38,318 nt of DNA, from positions 1-38,318 of the forward strand of contig JASCPF010000028.1 of assembly GCA_029959325.1 (NCBI GenBank). Direction: 5' to 3'. Made by a program: the position numbers and the translations under genes. This stretch comes from Microbacteriaceae bacterium PS02068. GTDB taxonomy: Bacteria > Actinomycetota > Actinomycetes > Actinomycetales > Microbacteriaceae. The notes beneath the pieces are model-generated. The model saw only the letters and a list, made by a program, of their open reading frames with translations, searched no databases and was not told the DNA's origin. Position 1 is the stretch's first letter. The number at the start of each line of letters is the position of its first letter. Positions 15,917 through 24,191 of the stretch are shown here, piece by piece.

Positions 15917-16795
15917 ATGACGACACGGCCGATCCACCGCACCACGCTCGCCCTCACCGGGCCATACGACCTCCGCGAGGTCGCTCTCATGGGATTCGGT
16001 CACCGCGACGAATCCGCCTTCGACGGCGTGATGCGCCTCGCCTTCTGTCAGGACGGGACGTTCGACCACGTCGGCGTCGAAGTGCGCCAGCAGGGCGCGA
16101 GCCTCGAGCTCACCATCCACGGAGATGCGGCCCCCGACGCCGTCGCGCGGCAGGTCGCCCGCGTCGTCTCGGCAGACCACGACGGCCTGGCGTGGGAGGC
16201 GGTATGCGACGCCGATCCGGTGCTCGCGCGCGTGCACGCCGTGGCTCCGGGGTTCCGCCCGTCGAACTTCTACAGTCCGTACGAGGCGGCGGTGTGGTCG
16301 GTCATCTCGGCACGGCGCGCCCGCCCACAGGGCATCGCGCTGCGCCGCCGGCTGTCCGAGGCGCACGGCACGGTCTTCGATCTCGCCGGGCGCCGCGAGG
16401 CGGCCCTCCCCGCGCCCACGCAGCTGCTCGCGCTCGACGATTTCCCTGGGCTCCCGGCGGACCGGATGCCGCGGCTGCACGCGATCGCCGAGGCGGCCCT
16501 GGCAGGGAAGCTCGATGTCGAGCGACTGACCGCCATGACCCCCGACGAGGCGATGATCGACCTGCAGCAGCTCCCGGGCATCGGCCCGTTCTACAGCGCG
16601 CTCATCGTCATCCGCGCCTGCGGTCTGACCGACGTGCTGTCGACGGAAGAGAACCACACGCGATCCGCCGTGCAGGAGCTCTACGGCTTCGACCACGCAC
16701 CGACGAACGCCGAACTCGCCGCCGTCGCCGACCGGTGGCGACCGTTCCGGACGTGGGCGCTCGTCACCCTGCGGGCGCTCTCACCGCGGCTCTGA
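15917..16795 (+). CDS. AlkA-like DNA-3-methyladenine glycosylase (HhH-GPD)
   Basis: The 292-aa protein has an N-terminal AlkA_N-like beta domain (LALTGPYDLREVALMGFGHRD), SPYEAAVWSVISARRARPQ (helical core) and the helix-hairpin-helix LQQLPGIGPFYSALIVIRACG. These enzymes excise alkylated purines from DNA in base excision repair. In E. coli AlkA the hairpin is followed by DVFLPDDYL with the catalytic Asp; here the aligned stretch is DVLSTEENH, so the Asp appears to be Glu. Activity may be reduced or altered, or the alignment may be shifted. It stands alone after the EamA gene and is convergent with YceI. Confidence 0.8.
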   Translation: MTTRPIHRTTLALTGPYDLREVALMGFGHRDESAFDGVMRLAFCQDGTFDHVGVEVRQQGASLELTIHGDAAPDAVARQVARVVSADHDGLAWEAVCDADPVLARVHAVAPGFRPSNFYSPYEAAVWSVISARRARPQGIALRRRLSEAHGTVFDLAGRREAALPAPTQLLALDDFPGLPADRMPRLHAIAEAALAGKLDVERLTAMTPDEAMIDLQQLPGIGPFYSALIVIRACGLTDVLSTEENHTRSAVQELYGFDHAPTNAELAAVADRWRPFRTWALVTLRALSPRL

Positions 16796-16815
16796 CTCCG
16801 GTGGGAAAAGCGACC

Positions 16816-16845
16816 GGGTGGATGCAGCGACCGCCGCATCCACCC
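16816..16845. terminator. Bidirectional hairpin between AlkA-like and YceI genes
   Basis: GGGTGGATGC (16816-16825) pairs perfectly with GCATCCACCC (16836-16845) across a 10-nt loop. It lies in the 69-bp gap between convergent genes and can serve both. No U-run is present. Confidence 0.6.
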
Positions 16846-16864
16846 CGTTGCACCGCTGGGCCGG

Positions 16865-17425
16865 TCAGGCCTGGATCGAGCCCTGCAGGTCGAGCGTGAT
16901 GGTGACGTCCTTGCCGACGAGCACGCCGCCGGTCTCGAGTGCGGCGTTCCACGTCAGACCGAAGTCCTCGCGGTTGACGACGGTCTTCGCCGTCGCGCCG
17001 GCCTTGTAGTTGCCCCACGGGTCGGTGCCGAAGCCGCCGAACTCGAGCTCGAACGTGACGGGCTTGGTGACGCCGTGCATGGTCAGGTCGCCGTCCACGA
17101 GGAAGTCGCCGCCCTCGTAGCGCACGCCGGTCGAGACGAAGTCGATCGTCGGGTAGGTCTCGACGTCGAAGAAGTCGGCCGAGCGCAGGTGCGTGTCGCG
17201 ACCCTCGTCCTTCGTGTCGATCGACGCGGCGTCGACCGATGCGGTGACCTTCGCCTCGAGCGGGTTCTCGGGCGCCTCGATCGTGGCGCTCTTCAGGCCG
17301 AACACGCCGCGGACCTTCGAGATCATCATGTGACGGACAGAGAAGGTGACCTCGCTGTGCGAGGGGTCGAGCACCCAGGTGCCTGCCTTGTAACCGGGAA
17401 CGTCAACAGTGGTGGTGGTGGTCAT
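16865..17425 (-). CDS. YceI family protein
   Basis: The 186-aa product is a single YceI lipocalin-like barrel: WVLDPSHSEVTFSVRHMMISKVRGVF at the start, ASIDTKDEGRDTHLRSADFFDVETYPTIDF and LTMHGVTKPVTFELEF, then GLTWNAALETGGVLVGKDVTITLDL. The barrel binds long isoprenoid-type ligands. There is no signal peptide, so it is a cytosolic YceI form, common in actinobacteria. The ATG at 17425 is preceded by AAGGA. A possible extracytoplasmic-sigma promoter (17465-17489) lies upstream. The upstream neighbour on the same strand is an FKBP isomerase, separated by a strong hairpin. Confidence 0.93.
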   Translation of the reverse strand: MTTTTTVDVPGYKAGTWVLDPSHSEVTFSVRHMMISKVRGVFGLKSATIEAPENPLEAKVTASVDAASIDTKDEGRDTHLRSADFFDVETYPTIDFVSTGVRYEGGDFLVDGDLTMHGVTKPVTFELEFGGFGTDPWGNYKAGATAKTVVNREDFGLTWNAALETGGVLVGKDVTITLDLQGSIQA

Positions 17426-17464
17426 GTCAATCCTTCGAGAAGTGGGGAACGGTCTGCGGGGTGC

Positions 17465-17489
17465 AACGCCGCCCGAACAGTTCTATTCC
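17465..17489 (-). promoter_or_regulatory. Possible SigH/SigR-type promoter of the YceI gene
   Basis: On the minus strand GGAAT (17489-17485) and GTT (17467-17465) are 17 bp apart, similar to the thiol-stress sigma factor consensus (GGAAT, ~17-18 bp, GTT). The start codon is 40 nt downstream of the GTT. Motif match only. Confidence 0.3.
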
Positions 17490-17520
17490 TGCGAATGCAA
17501 AAATTCTCTGCGGAGAAGAC

Positions 17521-17550
17521 GAGGGGCGGATACCTCAGCATCCGCCCCTC
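17521..17550 (-). terminator. Terminator hairpin after the FKBP gene
   Basis: GAGGGGCGGAT (17521-17531) and ATCCGCCCCTC (17540-17550) form a perfect 11-bp stem with an 8-nt loop, 16 bp beyond the FKBP stop. On the minus strand a run of five T follows about 15 nt later. Confidence 0.65.
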
Positions 17551-17566
17551 ACGGTCTCAGAAAATG

Positions 17567-17935
17567 TCAGCCGACCTTCAGCAGGTCGATGATGAAGATC
17601 AGCGTCTTGCCGCCGAGGAAGTGCCCTCCGGCGGGGCCGTAGGCCAGGTGGGGCGGGATGACGAGCTCGCGACGGCCGCCGACCTTCATGCCCGGGATGC
17701 CGTCCTGCCAGCCCTGGATCAGGCCGCGCAACGGGAACTGGATCGACTCGCCCCGACCCCACGACGAGTCGAACTCTTCGCCGGATTCGTACTCGACGCC
17801 GGCGTAGTGCACGGTGACGGTGTCGCCCGGCTTCGCCTCGTCGCCATCGCCCACGACGATGTCGCGGATGACGAGCTCTTCGGGTGCGGGGCCGACGGGG
17901 GCATCGAATTCGGGCTTGGTGCGCTCTGCAGTCAT
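17567..17935 (-). CDS. FKBP-type peptidyl-prolyl cis-trans isomerase
   Basis: From ATG 17935 the product is 122 aa, the size of a single-domain FKBP. It shows the FKBP core DTVTVHYAGVEYESGEEFDSSWGRGESIQFPL, GLIQGWQDGIPGMKVGGRRELVIPPHLAYG and the final strand TLIFIIDLLKVG. It catalyses proline isomerisation in protein folding. No signal sequence is visible from this start, so it acts in the cytosol. The frame remains open to 18064, but the added 43 residues (MTQQTSSALGRLAGIAAAPG...) are not FKBP-like and the usual family N-terminus begins at MTAERTKPEFDAP. The ~175 bp upstream to 18111 hold no gene I can support. Confidence 0.93.
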   Translation of the reverse strand: MTAERTKPEFDAPVGPAPEELVIRDIVVGDGDEAKPGDTVTVHYAGVEYESGEEFDSSWGRGESIQFPLRGLIQGWQDGIPGMKVGGRRELVIPPHLAYGPAGGHFLGGKTLIFIIDLLKVG

Positions 17936-18111
17936 GAGATCCATCCAAGCATGGATGCCTGTGCGGATGGCGGCGGCACGGGCATCCCCGAACATAAACT
18001 CAGCGCCCGGGGCCGCGGCGATGCCGGCGAGTCTCCCGAGCGCTGAGCTGGTCTGTTGTGTCATTGTGGCCGCGGTGTGAGGCGGGTGTCAAGAGCCTCA
18101 TCCGACGGGAG

Positions 18112-19284
18112 TCAGGCGGCGAACAGCGCCGCGCGCGCCGCCGTGGCGCGCGCCAGGTAGATCTGCTCGTCCTGGGTCGACCGCGGGTCGCGCCCTGTGC
18201 GCGTGCGCTGGCGCGCCGCGGCGAGCGCCGTGGCATCCGCGATGAACGCCTTCATGACGCGCGATCGGTCACCTGGCAGCGACCGCGCCCACGCGATCGC
18301 CCGGCGGCGACCTGCCCCGGTGGCGAGCATCTCGACCTCGCTCTGCGTGAACCACCCGGCACGGGCATACTCGCCCAGGCGTTCTCGCGTGAGGCGTGCC
18401 TCTTCGCGACGCAGCGCGATGAACCCGAGCACGAAGGCGAGGAAGAGCGGGATCTGCAAGGTGACGTACAGGTGGAAGAAGTCGGAGAACTGCGCAGACC
18501 CGTTCCAGATCGCGTGCAGGGCGGCGGCGCACAGCATGCCCACGAGTCCCGCGCCGGCAGCACCGCGCGGGCCTGCGCCCGATCGGGCGGCGCGGCCGAT
18601 GGCGTAGCCGGTGACGGCCGTGAACATCACGTGCGCGAACGGCGAGAGGATGCCCCGCAGCACGAATGTGAACGCCGTCTCGGAGGGCCCGCCCTCGATG
18701 AGGCTCGTCGCGAAGTAGAGGATGTTCTCGGTGAACGCGAACCCGGCGCCGACGAGCGCGCCGTAGACGACGCCGTCGACCGGTCCGTCGAAGGCGCGGC
18801 GCGCGAACACGAAGATGAGGAACACGCCCAGACCCTTCGCGAACTCTTCCACCAGCGGTGCCTGCACGACCGACGAGAGGGCATCGCGCAGCGGATCGTC
18901 GGGCGACCCGGGGATGAGCGCCTGCAGCAGGATGTCGACCCCGAGCGCGATCGCGACGGCGGCGATGCCGCCCCAAGCCACCGCGAGGATCACGAGCGAG
19001 CGGGGCTCGGGTTCCCAGCGGTCGGCGATGCGAACGGCGAACAGCACCCCGGTCAGCGGAACCAGTGCGAGCACCATGCCCACGATCGACGCCACGACGC
19101 CGAGATACGTCAGCAGATACGCGACGAGAGCGAGCAGCAGGACCAGCAGCACCGCGAACAGCCAGATCGGAGCGCTGCGCCCGCGGCGCGGCGGCGTCGG
19201 CACACCCTGCACGACGGGCGACGTCACCGGCGGGGTGGGCGGCAGGTCGCGGGGTGGCTGCGCCAGAAGCGGCAGGTCAGTCAT
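18112..19284 (-). CDS. PrsW family intramembrane metalloprotease
   Basis: The 390-aa protein has a Pro-rich cytosolic N-terminus (~1-38), then about eight membrane helices. The PrsW motifs are present: EEFAK at 146-150 (EExxK), then FAFTENILYF (FxxxEN), HVMFTAVTGYAIG, and HAIWNG. In Bacillus PrsW cleaves the anti-sigma factor RsiW; in actinobacteria the substrate is generally unknown. The soluble C-terminal ~90 residues (REEARLTRERLGEYARAGWFTQSEVEML...) are typical for actinobacterial PrsW. TAGGCT lies 7 nt before ATG 19284. It is divergent from the FAH gene with 41 bp between starts. Confidence 0.9.
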   Translation of the reverse strand: MTDLPLLAQPPRDLPPTPPVTSPVVQGVPTPPRRGRSAPIWLFAVLLVLLLALVAYLLTYLGVVASIVGMVLALVPLTGVLFAVRIADRWEPEPRSLVILAVAWGGIAAVAIALGVDILLQALIPGSPDDPLRDALSSVVQAPLVEEFAKGLGVFLIFVFARRAFDGPVDGVVYGALVGAGFAFTENILYFATSLIEGGPSETAFTFVLRGILSPFAHVMFTAVTGYAIGRAARSGAGPRGAAGAGLVGMLCAAALHAIWNGSAQFSDFFHLYVTLQIPLFLAFVLGFIALRREEARLTRERLGEYARAGWFTQSEVEMLATGAGRRRAIAWARSLPGDRSRVMKAFIADATALAAARQRTRTGRDPRSTQDEQIYLARATAARAALFAA

Positions 19285-19291
19285 GGCGTTC

Positions 19292-19297
19292 AGCCTA
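19292..19297 (-). promoter_or_regulatory. -10 hexamer of the PrsW gene
   Basis: TAGGCT on the minus strand, 7 nt before ATG 19284. Confidence 0.5.
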
Positions 19298-19313
19298 GGT
19301 GCAGCGCGCACGT

Positions 19314-19319
19314 TAGCCT
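19314..19319 (+). promoter_or_regulatory. -10 hexamer of the FAH gene
   Basis: TAGCCT lies 6 nt before ATG 19326; back-to-back with the PrsW promoter, so the two divergent promoters occupy only 41 bp. Confidence 0.5.
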
Positions 19320-19325
19320 GGACGA

Positions 19326-20189
19326 ATGCGTTTCGCCCACGTCCGCCTGCCCGAATCGCACGATCTCGAGCTCGCCGTGATCGACGGCGACGCCGCGATC
19401 CTCGTCTCGCAGCTCTTCGAGGGCGCGCCGCGCACCCTGCAACCGCTCATCGACGGCGGCGACGAGCTGCTGGCCCGCGTGCGCGACGCCGCGGCGGGGG
19501 TCACGGGCATCCCGCTCGATCGGATCACCTTCGGACCGGCCGTTCCCGCTCCGCCGATCGTGCTCGCGATCGGTCTCAACTACGCCGCGCACTCGAGCGA
19601 ACTCGGGCTCAAGGCCGACATCGCGCCGACGGTGTTCGTGCTCTGGCCGAACTCGCTGTCGGCGCACGAAGCGACGACGACCTGGCCGCGGACGCTCAGC
19701 GAGTCGGTCGACTACGAGGCCGAGCTGGGCGTCATCATCGGCCGCGCCGCGAAGGACGTGACGCCCGAGAACGGCCTGTCGCACGTCTGGGGCTACACGG
19801 TCGTGAACGACATCACCGCACGCGACATCCAGTTCGCCGAGGCGCAGTGGTCGCGGTGCAAGTCGTTCGACGGGTTCACGCCGAACGGGCCGTTCGTCGT
19901 GACGGCCGACGAGATCCCCGACCCGCAGGACCTGCACATCTGGGCCGTCGTCGACGGACAGACGGTGCAGGATGCCTCGACGGGCCAGATGATCCGCTCG
20001 GTCGCGACCCTCGTGTCGAGCCTCTCGCGCTCGGCGACGCTGCTGCCCGGGACGCTCATCTCGACCGGAAGCCCCGGCGGCGCCGGCTACTCGCGCGACC
20101 CGCAGATCTTCCTGCGCGACCGTTCGACCGTGACGGTCGGCGTCGACGGCATCGGCGCCCTCACGACCCACTGCCGCGTGCTGGGCTGA
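19326..20189 (+). CDS. Fumarylacetoacetate hydrolase family protein
   Basis: The 287-aa product has the FAH fold: an N-terminal regulatory-like domain (~1-70), then APPIVLAIGLNYAAHSSELG, the metal ligand segment SVDYEAELGVIIGRAAKDVTPENGLSHVWGYTVVNDITARDIQ (the E...E...D ligand set), KSFDGFTPNGPFVV and ISTGSPGGAGY. Family members cleave or isomerise acylpyruvates and related 2-oxo acids with a divalent metal, for example in aromatic catabolism. No aromatic degradation genes lie nearby, so the substrate stays open. It is a single gene, followed by three palindromic repeats. Confidence 0.9.
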   Translation: MRFAHVRLPESHDLELAVIDGDAAILVSQLFEGAPRTLQPLIDGGDELLARVRDAAAGVTGIPLDRITFGPAVPAPPIVLAIGLNYAAHSSELGLKADIAPTVFVLWPNSLSAHEATTTWPRTLSESVDYEAELGVIIGRAAKDVTPENGLSHVWGYTVVNDITARDIQFAEAQWSRCKSFDGFTPNGPFVVTADEIPDPQDLHIWAVVDGQTVQDASTGQMIRSVATLVSSLSRSATLLPGTLISTGSPGGAGYSRDPQIFLRDRSTVTVGVDGIGALTTHCRVLG

Positions 20190-20220
20190 GCTTCCACGCG
20201 CGCGGCGCGGCGCGCGCAGG

Positions 20221-20276
20221 AGTTGGCGCATGCCGTGGGAATCCACTTGGCATACCCGCCACACGCGCCCACTTCG
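20221..20276. repeat. Palindromic repeat copy A
   Basis: Runs from AGTTGGCGCATGCC to CACGCGCCCACTTC. The ends are imperfect inverted repeats and the core holds GGGAAT...ATACCC. It begins 32 bp after the FAH-family stop. Confidence 0.8.
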
Positions 20277-20302
20277 CCACGGGGCGAGTGTCACGCCGCA
20301 GA

Positions 20303-20359
20303 GAAGGTGGCGCGTTACGCGGGAATCCACTTGGCATACCCACCACACACGCCCACTTC
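20303..20359. repeat. Palindromic repeat copy B
   Basis: Runs from GAAGGTGGCGCGTTACGC to CACGCCCACTTC. The core is nearly identical to copy A (GGGAATCCACTTGGCATACC). It starts 82 bp after copy A starts, in the same orientation. Confidence 0.8.
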
Positions 20360-20395
20360 GTCGCGCAAGCCCGGCGGCGAACACCTCGGAGCGCG

Positions 20396-20450
20396 CGTTG
20401 GCGCATGCTGCGGGTATCGGCGAGGCATACCCACCACACGCGCCCACTTC
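20396..20450. repeat. Palindromic repeat copy C
   Basis: Runs from CGTTGGCGCATGCTGC to CACGCGCCCACTTC. The core has a perfect inner inverted repeat GGGTAT...ATACCC. Same orientation as A and B. The whole 370-bp gap 20190-20559 holds only copies A-C and the terminator hairpin at 20499-20532; I see no gene in it. Confidence 0.8.
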
Positions 20451-20498
20451 GCCACGTGAACCCTGGGTGCAGGATGCCTGGGCGCCCCGCTACACGCA

Positions 20499-20532
20499 CG
20501 AAGGTGCGAACCCGAACGGGCTCGCACCTTCG
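20499..20532 (-). terminator. Terminator hairpin after the DUF4190-type gene
   Basis: A 16-bp stem with one wobble pair and a 2-nt loop (AA): CGAAGGTGCGAACCCG pairs with CGGGCTCGCACCTTCG. It lies 28 bp beyond the stop of the gene at 20560. No U-tract. Confidence 0.65.
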
Positions 20533-20559
20533 CAAAGGACTGACGTCAGCGCGCGCTGA

Positions 20560-21096
20560 TCAACGACCCGACTGCTCGAGGACTTCCTCGCAGGACATCG
20601 TGATGCCATTGACGACCACGGTTCCGCTGGGGTCGCTGATGCACGCGTTGACCTGGTTGACGAGGTCGGCGCCGCCCACCGCGTTCCACGCGACGACGGC
20701 CAGGATGATGACGATGATCGTCAGGACGAGCAGCACGCTGCTCACGATGATCGCGGCCAGGGCGATGCCGTTCTTGCGGCCCGCCTTCTTGCTCTGCACC
20801 AACGCGACGATGCCGAGGATGAGCCCGACGATCTGGAGGCCGACCGGAACGATCGCCAGCACGAGTGCGACGATGCCCAGCGTCTTGCCGGGCGCGGGCG
20901 CGGGCGCGGGCGCGCCGCTGTCATAGGCGGGAGCGGCGTACGCGGGCTGCTGATAGGCCGGAGCGGCCGGCTGCTGGTAGGCGGGCGCCGCCGGAGGCGT
21001 CGACGCGGCGTACTCACCGTACGCGGGCGCCGCGGGAGGTGTGGAGGGCGCGGGCGGCGTCGGCTGCTGCGCGGCGGGGTTCTGGGGATCGGTCAT
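20560..21096 (-). CDS. DUF4190-type Pro-rich membrane protein
   Basis: The 178-aa protein has a long N-terminal tail (~1-68) of Ala, Pro, Tyr and Gln with repeated APAYQQPA units. Two membrane helices with a short basic loop follow (LGIVALVLAIVPVGLQIVGLILGIVALVQSKKAGRKNG, then IALAAIIVSSVLLVLTIIVIILAVVAW), and a C-terminal ~40 residues with two Cys. This layout is the DUF4190 type common in actinobacteria; its function is unknown. AGGAGA lies 7 nt before ATG 21096 and a -10-like TAGCGT occurs ~55 nt upstream on the minus strand. The Pro/Tyr/Gln tail is probably disordered and cytosolic. Confidence 0.75.
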   Translation of the reverse strand: MTDPQNPAAQQPTPPAPSTPPAAPAYGEYAASTPPAAPAYQQPAAPAYQQPAYAAPAYDSGAPAPAPAPGKTLGIVALVLAIVPVGLQIVGLILGIVALVQSKKAGRKNGIALAAIIVSSVLLVLTIIVIILAVVAWNAVGGADLVNQVNACISDPSGTVVVNGITMSCEEVLEQSGR

Positions 21097-21186
21097 GTCG
21101 GTCTCCTGTGGTGCGGGGATCGCGCCGGTCGTTCCGGCCCCACCGACGCTAGCGGGCTGAGCGGCCCTGGCAAAACCCCCGCGCCG

Positions 21187-22644
21187 TCAGCTCTCGACGA
21201 GGTTCTCGGCCGGCTGGATGATCGGGATCGCCTGCGTGATGGTCTCGAGCCCCGACAGCCGTGCGGGCGAGAGCTGCTTGTCGACCTCTGCACGGGTCAT
21301 GAGACCGGCCTCGACGACGAGGTCGCCGACGTTGCGGTGCGTGAGCAGCGCGGTCTTCGCCAGAGCTGCGGATGCCGCGTAGCCGATGAACGGCGTCAGT
21401 GCCGTCACCACTCCGACCGACGACCCGACCATCGCGCCGAGCCGCTCGCGGTTCGCCGTGATGCCGTCGACGCAGTTGATGCGCAGCGTCCGCATCGCGC
21501 GGCGCATCCAGGTGATCGACTGGAAGATCGAGTGCGCGATGATCGGCTCGAAGGCGTTGAGCTGCAGCTGGCCTGCTTCGCTGGCCATCGTGACCGTGAG
21601 GTCGGCGCCGGCCACGGAGAAGGCGACCTGGTTCACGACCTCGGGGACGACCGGGTTGACCTTGCCGGGCATGATCGACGACCCCGCCTGACGCGCCGGC
21701 AGGTTGATCTCGCCGAGGCCCGCCTGCGGACCGGATGAGAGAAGCCGCAGGTCGTTGCAGATCTTCGAGAGCTTCATCGCGTTGCGCTTGAGCGTCGACG
21801 AGAACGACATGAACGAGCCGGTGTCGCTCGTCGCCTCGACGAGGTCGTCGGCGGTTGCGAGGTCGAGCCCCGTGATCTCGCGCAGGTGGCGCAGCACCGC
21901 GGGCGCATAGGCGGGATTCGTCGTGATGCCCGTGCCGATGGCGGTGGCGCCCATGTTGATCTCGAACATCAGGTTGGCGTTCTCGTTCAGGCGCTGGTAG
22001 TCGTAGCCGAGCGTCGTCGCGAAGCCGTGGAACTCTTGCCCGAGGGTCATCGGCACGGCATCCTGCAGCTGCGTGCGGCCGATCTTCAGGATGTCGTGGA
22101 ACTCGACCGCCTTCGCCATGAACGACTGCTTCAGCAGGTCGAGCTCTTCCAGCAGCGAGACGAGGTCGAGGCTGAGCCCGATCTTCACGGCTGTCGGGTA
22201 CACGTCGTTCGTCGACTGCGAGCGGTTGGTGTGGTCGATGGGTGAGAGGTAGGCGTAGTCACCCTTCTCGTGGCCCGCCATCTCGAGCGCGATGTTGGTG
22301 ATGACCTCGTTGGCGTTCATGTTGGTCGAGGTGCCGGCGCCGCCCTGCACGACGCCGACGACGAACTGATCGTGGAACTCGCCGTCGATCACGCGCTGCG
22401 AAGCCCGGTCGATGAGGTCGGCGCGCTCGGGATCGAGCACGCCGATCTCACGGTTGGCGCGAGCTGAGGCCTGCTTGACCATCGCCAGCGCGTTGACGAG
22501 GTCGCGGTAGACCGAGATGGGCCGCATGGAGATCGGGAAGTTCTCCAGAGCCCGGGCGGTGTGGATGCCCCAGTAGGCATCGGCGGGGATCTCCAGGGAT
22601 CCCAGCGAATCGGTCTCGGTGCGCGTCGTTGCGTCCTGTGCCAT
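21187..22644 (-). CDS. aspA: Aspartate ammonia-lyase
   Basis: The 485-aa product belongs to the aspartase/fumarase superfamily. It has YWGIHTARALENFPIS at the start, GAGTSTNMNANEVI, DHTNRSQSTNDVYPT and the signature GSSIMPGKVNP near residue 325, whose loop carries the catalytic Ser. QSTND (rather than the QSSND seen in fumarase C) supports aspartase: L-aspartate to fumarate plus ammonia. It is a cytosolic tetramer in the family. The ATG at 22644 has AAGGA 9 nt upstream. The frame runs 20 codons further, but that part crosses the predicted promoter. The upstream neighbours on the same strand are akr and merR, separated by a nested hairpin. Confidence 0.92.
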   Translation of the reverse strand: MAQDATTRTETDSLGSLEIPADAYWGIHTARALENFPISMRPISVYRDLVNALAMVKQASARANREIGVLDPERADLIDRASQRVIDGEFHDQFVVGVVQGGAGTSTNMNANEVITNIALEMAGHEKGDYAYLSPIDHTNRSQSTNDVYPTAVKIGLSLDLVSLLEELDLLKQSFMAKAVEFHDILKIGRTQLQDAVPMTLGQEFHGFATTLGYDYQRLNENANLMFEINMGATAIGTGITTNPAYAPAVLRHLREITGLDLATADDLVEATSDTGSFMSFSSTLKRNAMKLSKICNDLRLLSSGPQAGLGEINLPARQAGSSIMPGKVNPVVPEVVNQVAFSVAGADLTVTMASEAGQLQLNAFEPIIAHSIFQSITWMRRAMRTLRINCVDGITANRERLGAMVGSSVGVVTALTPFIGYAASAALAKTALLTHRNVGDLVVEAGLMTRAEVDKQLSPARLSGLETITQAIPIIQPAENLVES

Positions 22645-22687
22645 GAGTGCAGTCCTTGTGGGTTCGTCTACTCGGAAGGTCTCTCCG

Positions 22688-22693
22688 AGCCTA
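22688..22693 (-). promoter_or_regulatory. -10 hexamer of aspA
   Basis: TAGGCT on the minus strand places the transcript start near 22681, giving a ~37-nt leader with the AAGGA ribosome site. Confidence 0.45.
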
Positions 22694-22703
22694 ACCCCCG
22701 ACA

Positions 22704-22744
22704 CCCCGCGTCCCGCTGTACATCGCGTACAACGTGACGCGGGG
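22704..22744 (-). terminator. Nested hairpin between akr and aspA
   Basis: CCCCGCGTC/GACGCGGGG (9 bp) encloses TGTAC/GTACA (5 bp, 22717-22721 and 22727-22731). It starts 18 bp beyond the akr stop and ends just before the aspA -10. It is probably the akr terminator; the inner dyad could also bind a regulator of aspA. Confidence 0.5.
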
Positions 22745-22761
22745 AGCGTCCGCCGTGGTGA

Positions 22762-23741
<980 letters not shown>

Positions 23742-23745
<4 letters not shown>

Positions 23746-24122
23746 GCGGATACCTTCTTGTCGTAGAGGTCGATCTTGTGGTCGATGGCCGTGAGGCTCG
23801 CGGTGATCTCGGCGAGTTGCGCACGCACCGCCGCGCGGTGGGTCACGAGCAGCTCGCGGCGCTGCGCGACGGTCGCCTCGCCCTCGCGGACGAGCTCGGT
23901 GTAGCGCCGCATCACCGCGATCGGCATGCCTGTCCAGCGCAGCCGAGTGAGGAACTGCACCCAGCCGATGTCGGCGTCTGAGTAGCGGCGGTGCGACGAC
24001 GAGGCGCGGTCGACGGGCGTCAGCATGAGGCCGGCACGTTCGTAGTAGCGCAGCGTATGCGTCGAGACGCCGGTCGCCGCGGCCGCCTCGGCGATCGATG
24101 CGCCGTCGTGGATGAGGGTCAT
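23742..24122 (-). CDS. MerR family transcriptional regulator
   Basis: From ATG 24122 the product is 126 aa. It has an N-terminal winged helix (SIAEAAAATGVSTHTLRYYERAGLMLTPVDRASSSHRRYSDADIGWVQFL), the MerR signature, then a coiled-coil helix (RRELLVTHRAAVRAQLAEITASLTAIDHKIDLYDKKV). There are no Cys residues for metal or redox sensing, so it probably responds to a small organic ligand. An open frame continues to 24149, but the promoter with its 19-bp spacer and perfect operator palindrome points to 24122 as a leaderless start. It most likely controls its own transcription and that of akr. Confidence 0.9.
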
Positions 24123-24128
24123 GAGCCC

Positions 24129-24159
24129 ACGGTAGAACTTCGAGCGCACTCGAAGTCAA
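24129..24159 (-). promoter_or_regulatory. MerR-type promoter and operator
   Basis: On the minus strand TTGACT (24159-24154) and TACCGT (24134-24129) are separated by 19 bp, the long spacer typical of MerR-controlled promoters. A perfect dyad, ACTTCGAG and CTCGAAGT with 4 nt between (24137-24156), covers most of the spacer. The merR ATG is 6 nt after the -10. Confidence 0.75.
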
Positions 24160-24191
24160 GCGCGGCTGAGCGAAGGATGCCGTCGCGAGGC

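Noticed and set aside
20221..20450. Three regularly spaced repeats resembling a short CRISPR array
   Set aside because: Each unit is ~57 bp and palindromic, spacing is uneven, the same element occurs singly and in both orientations elsewhere in the window, and there are no cas genes.
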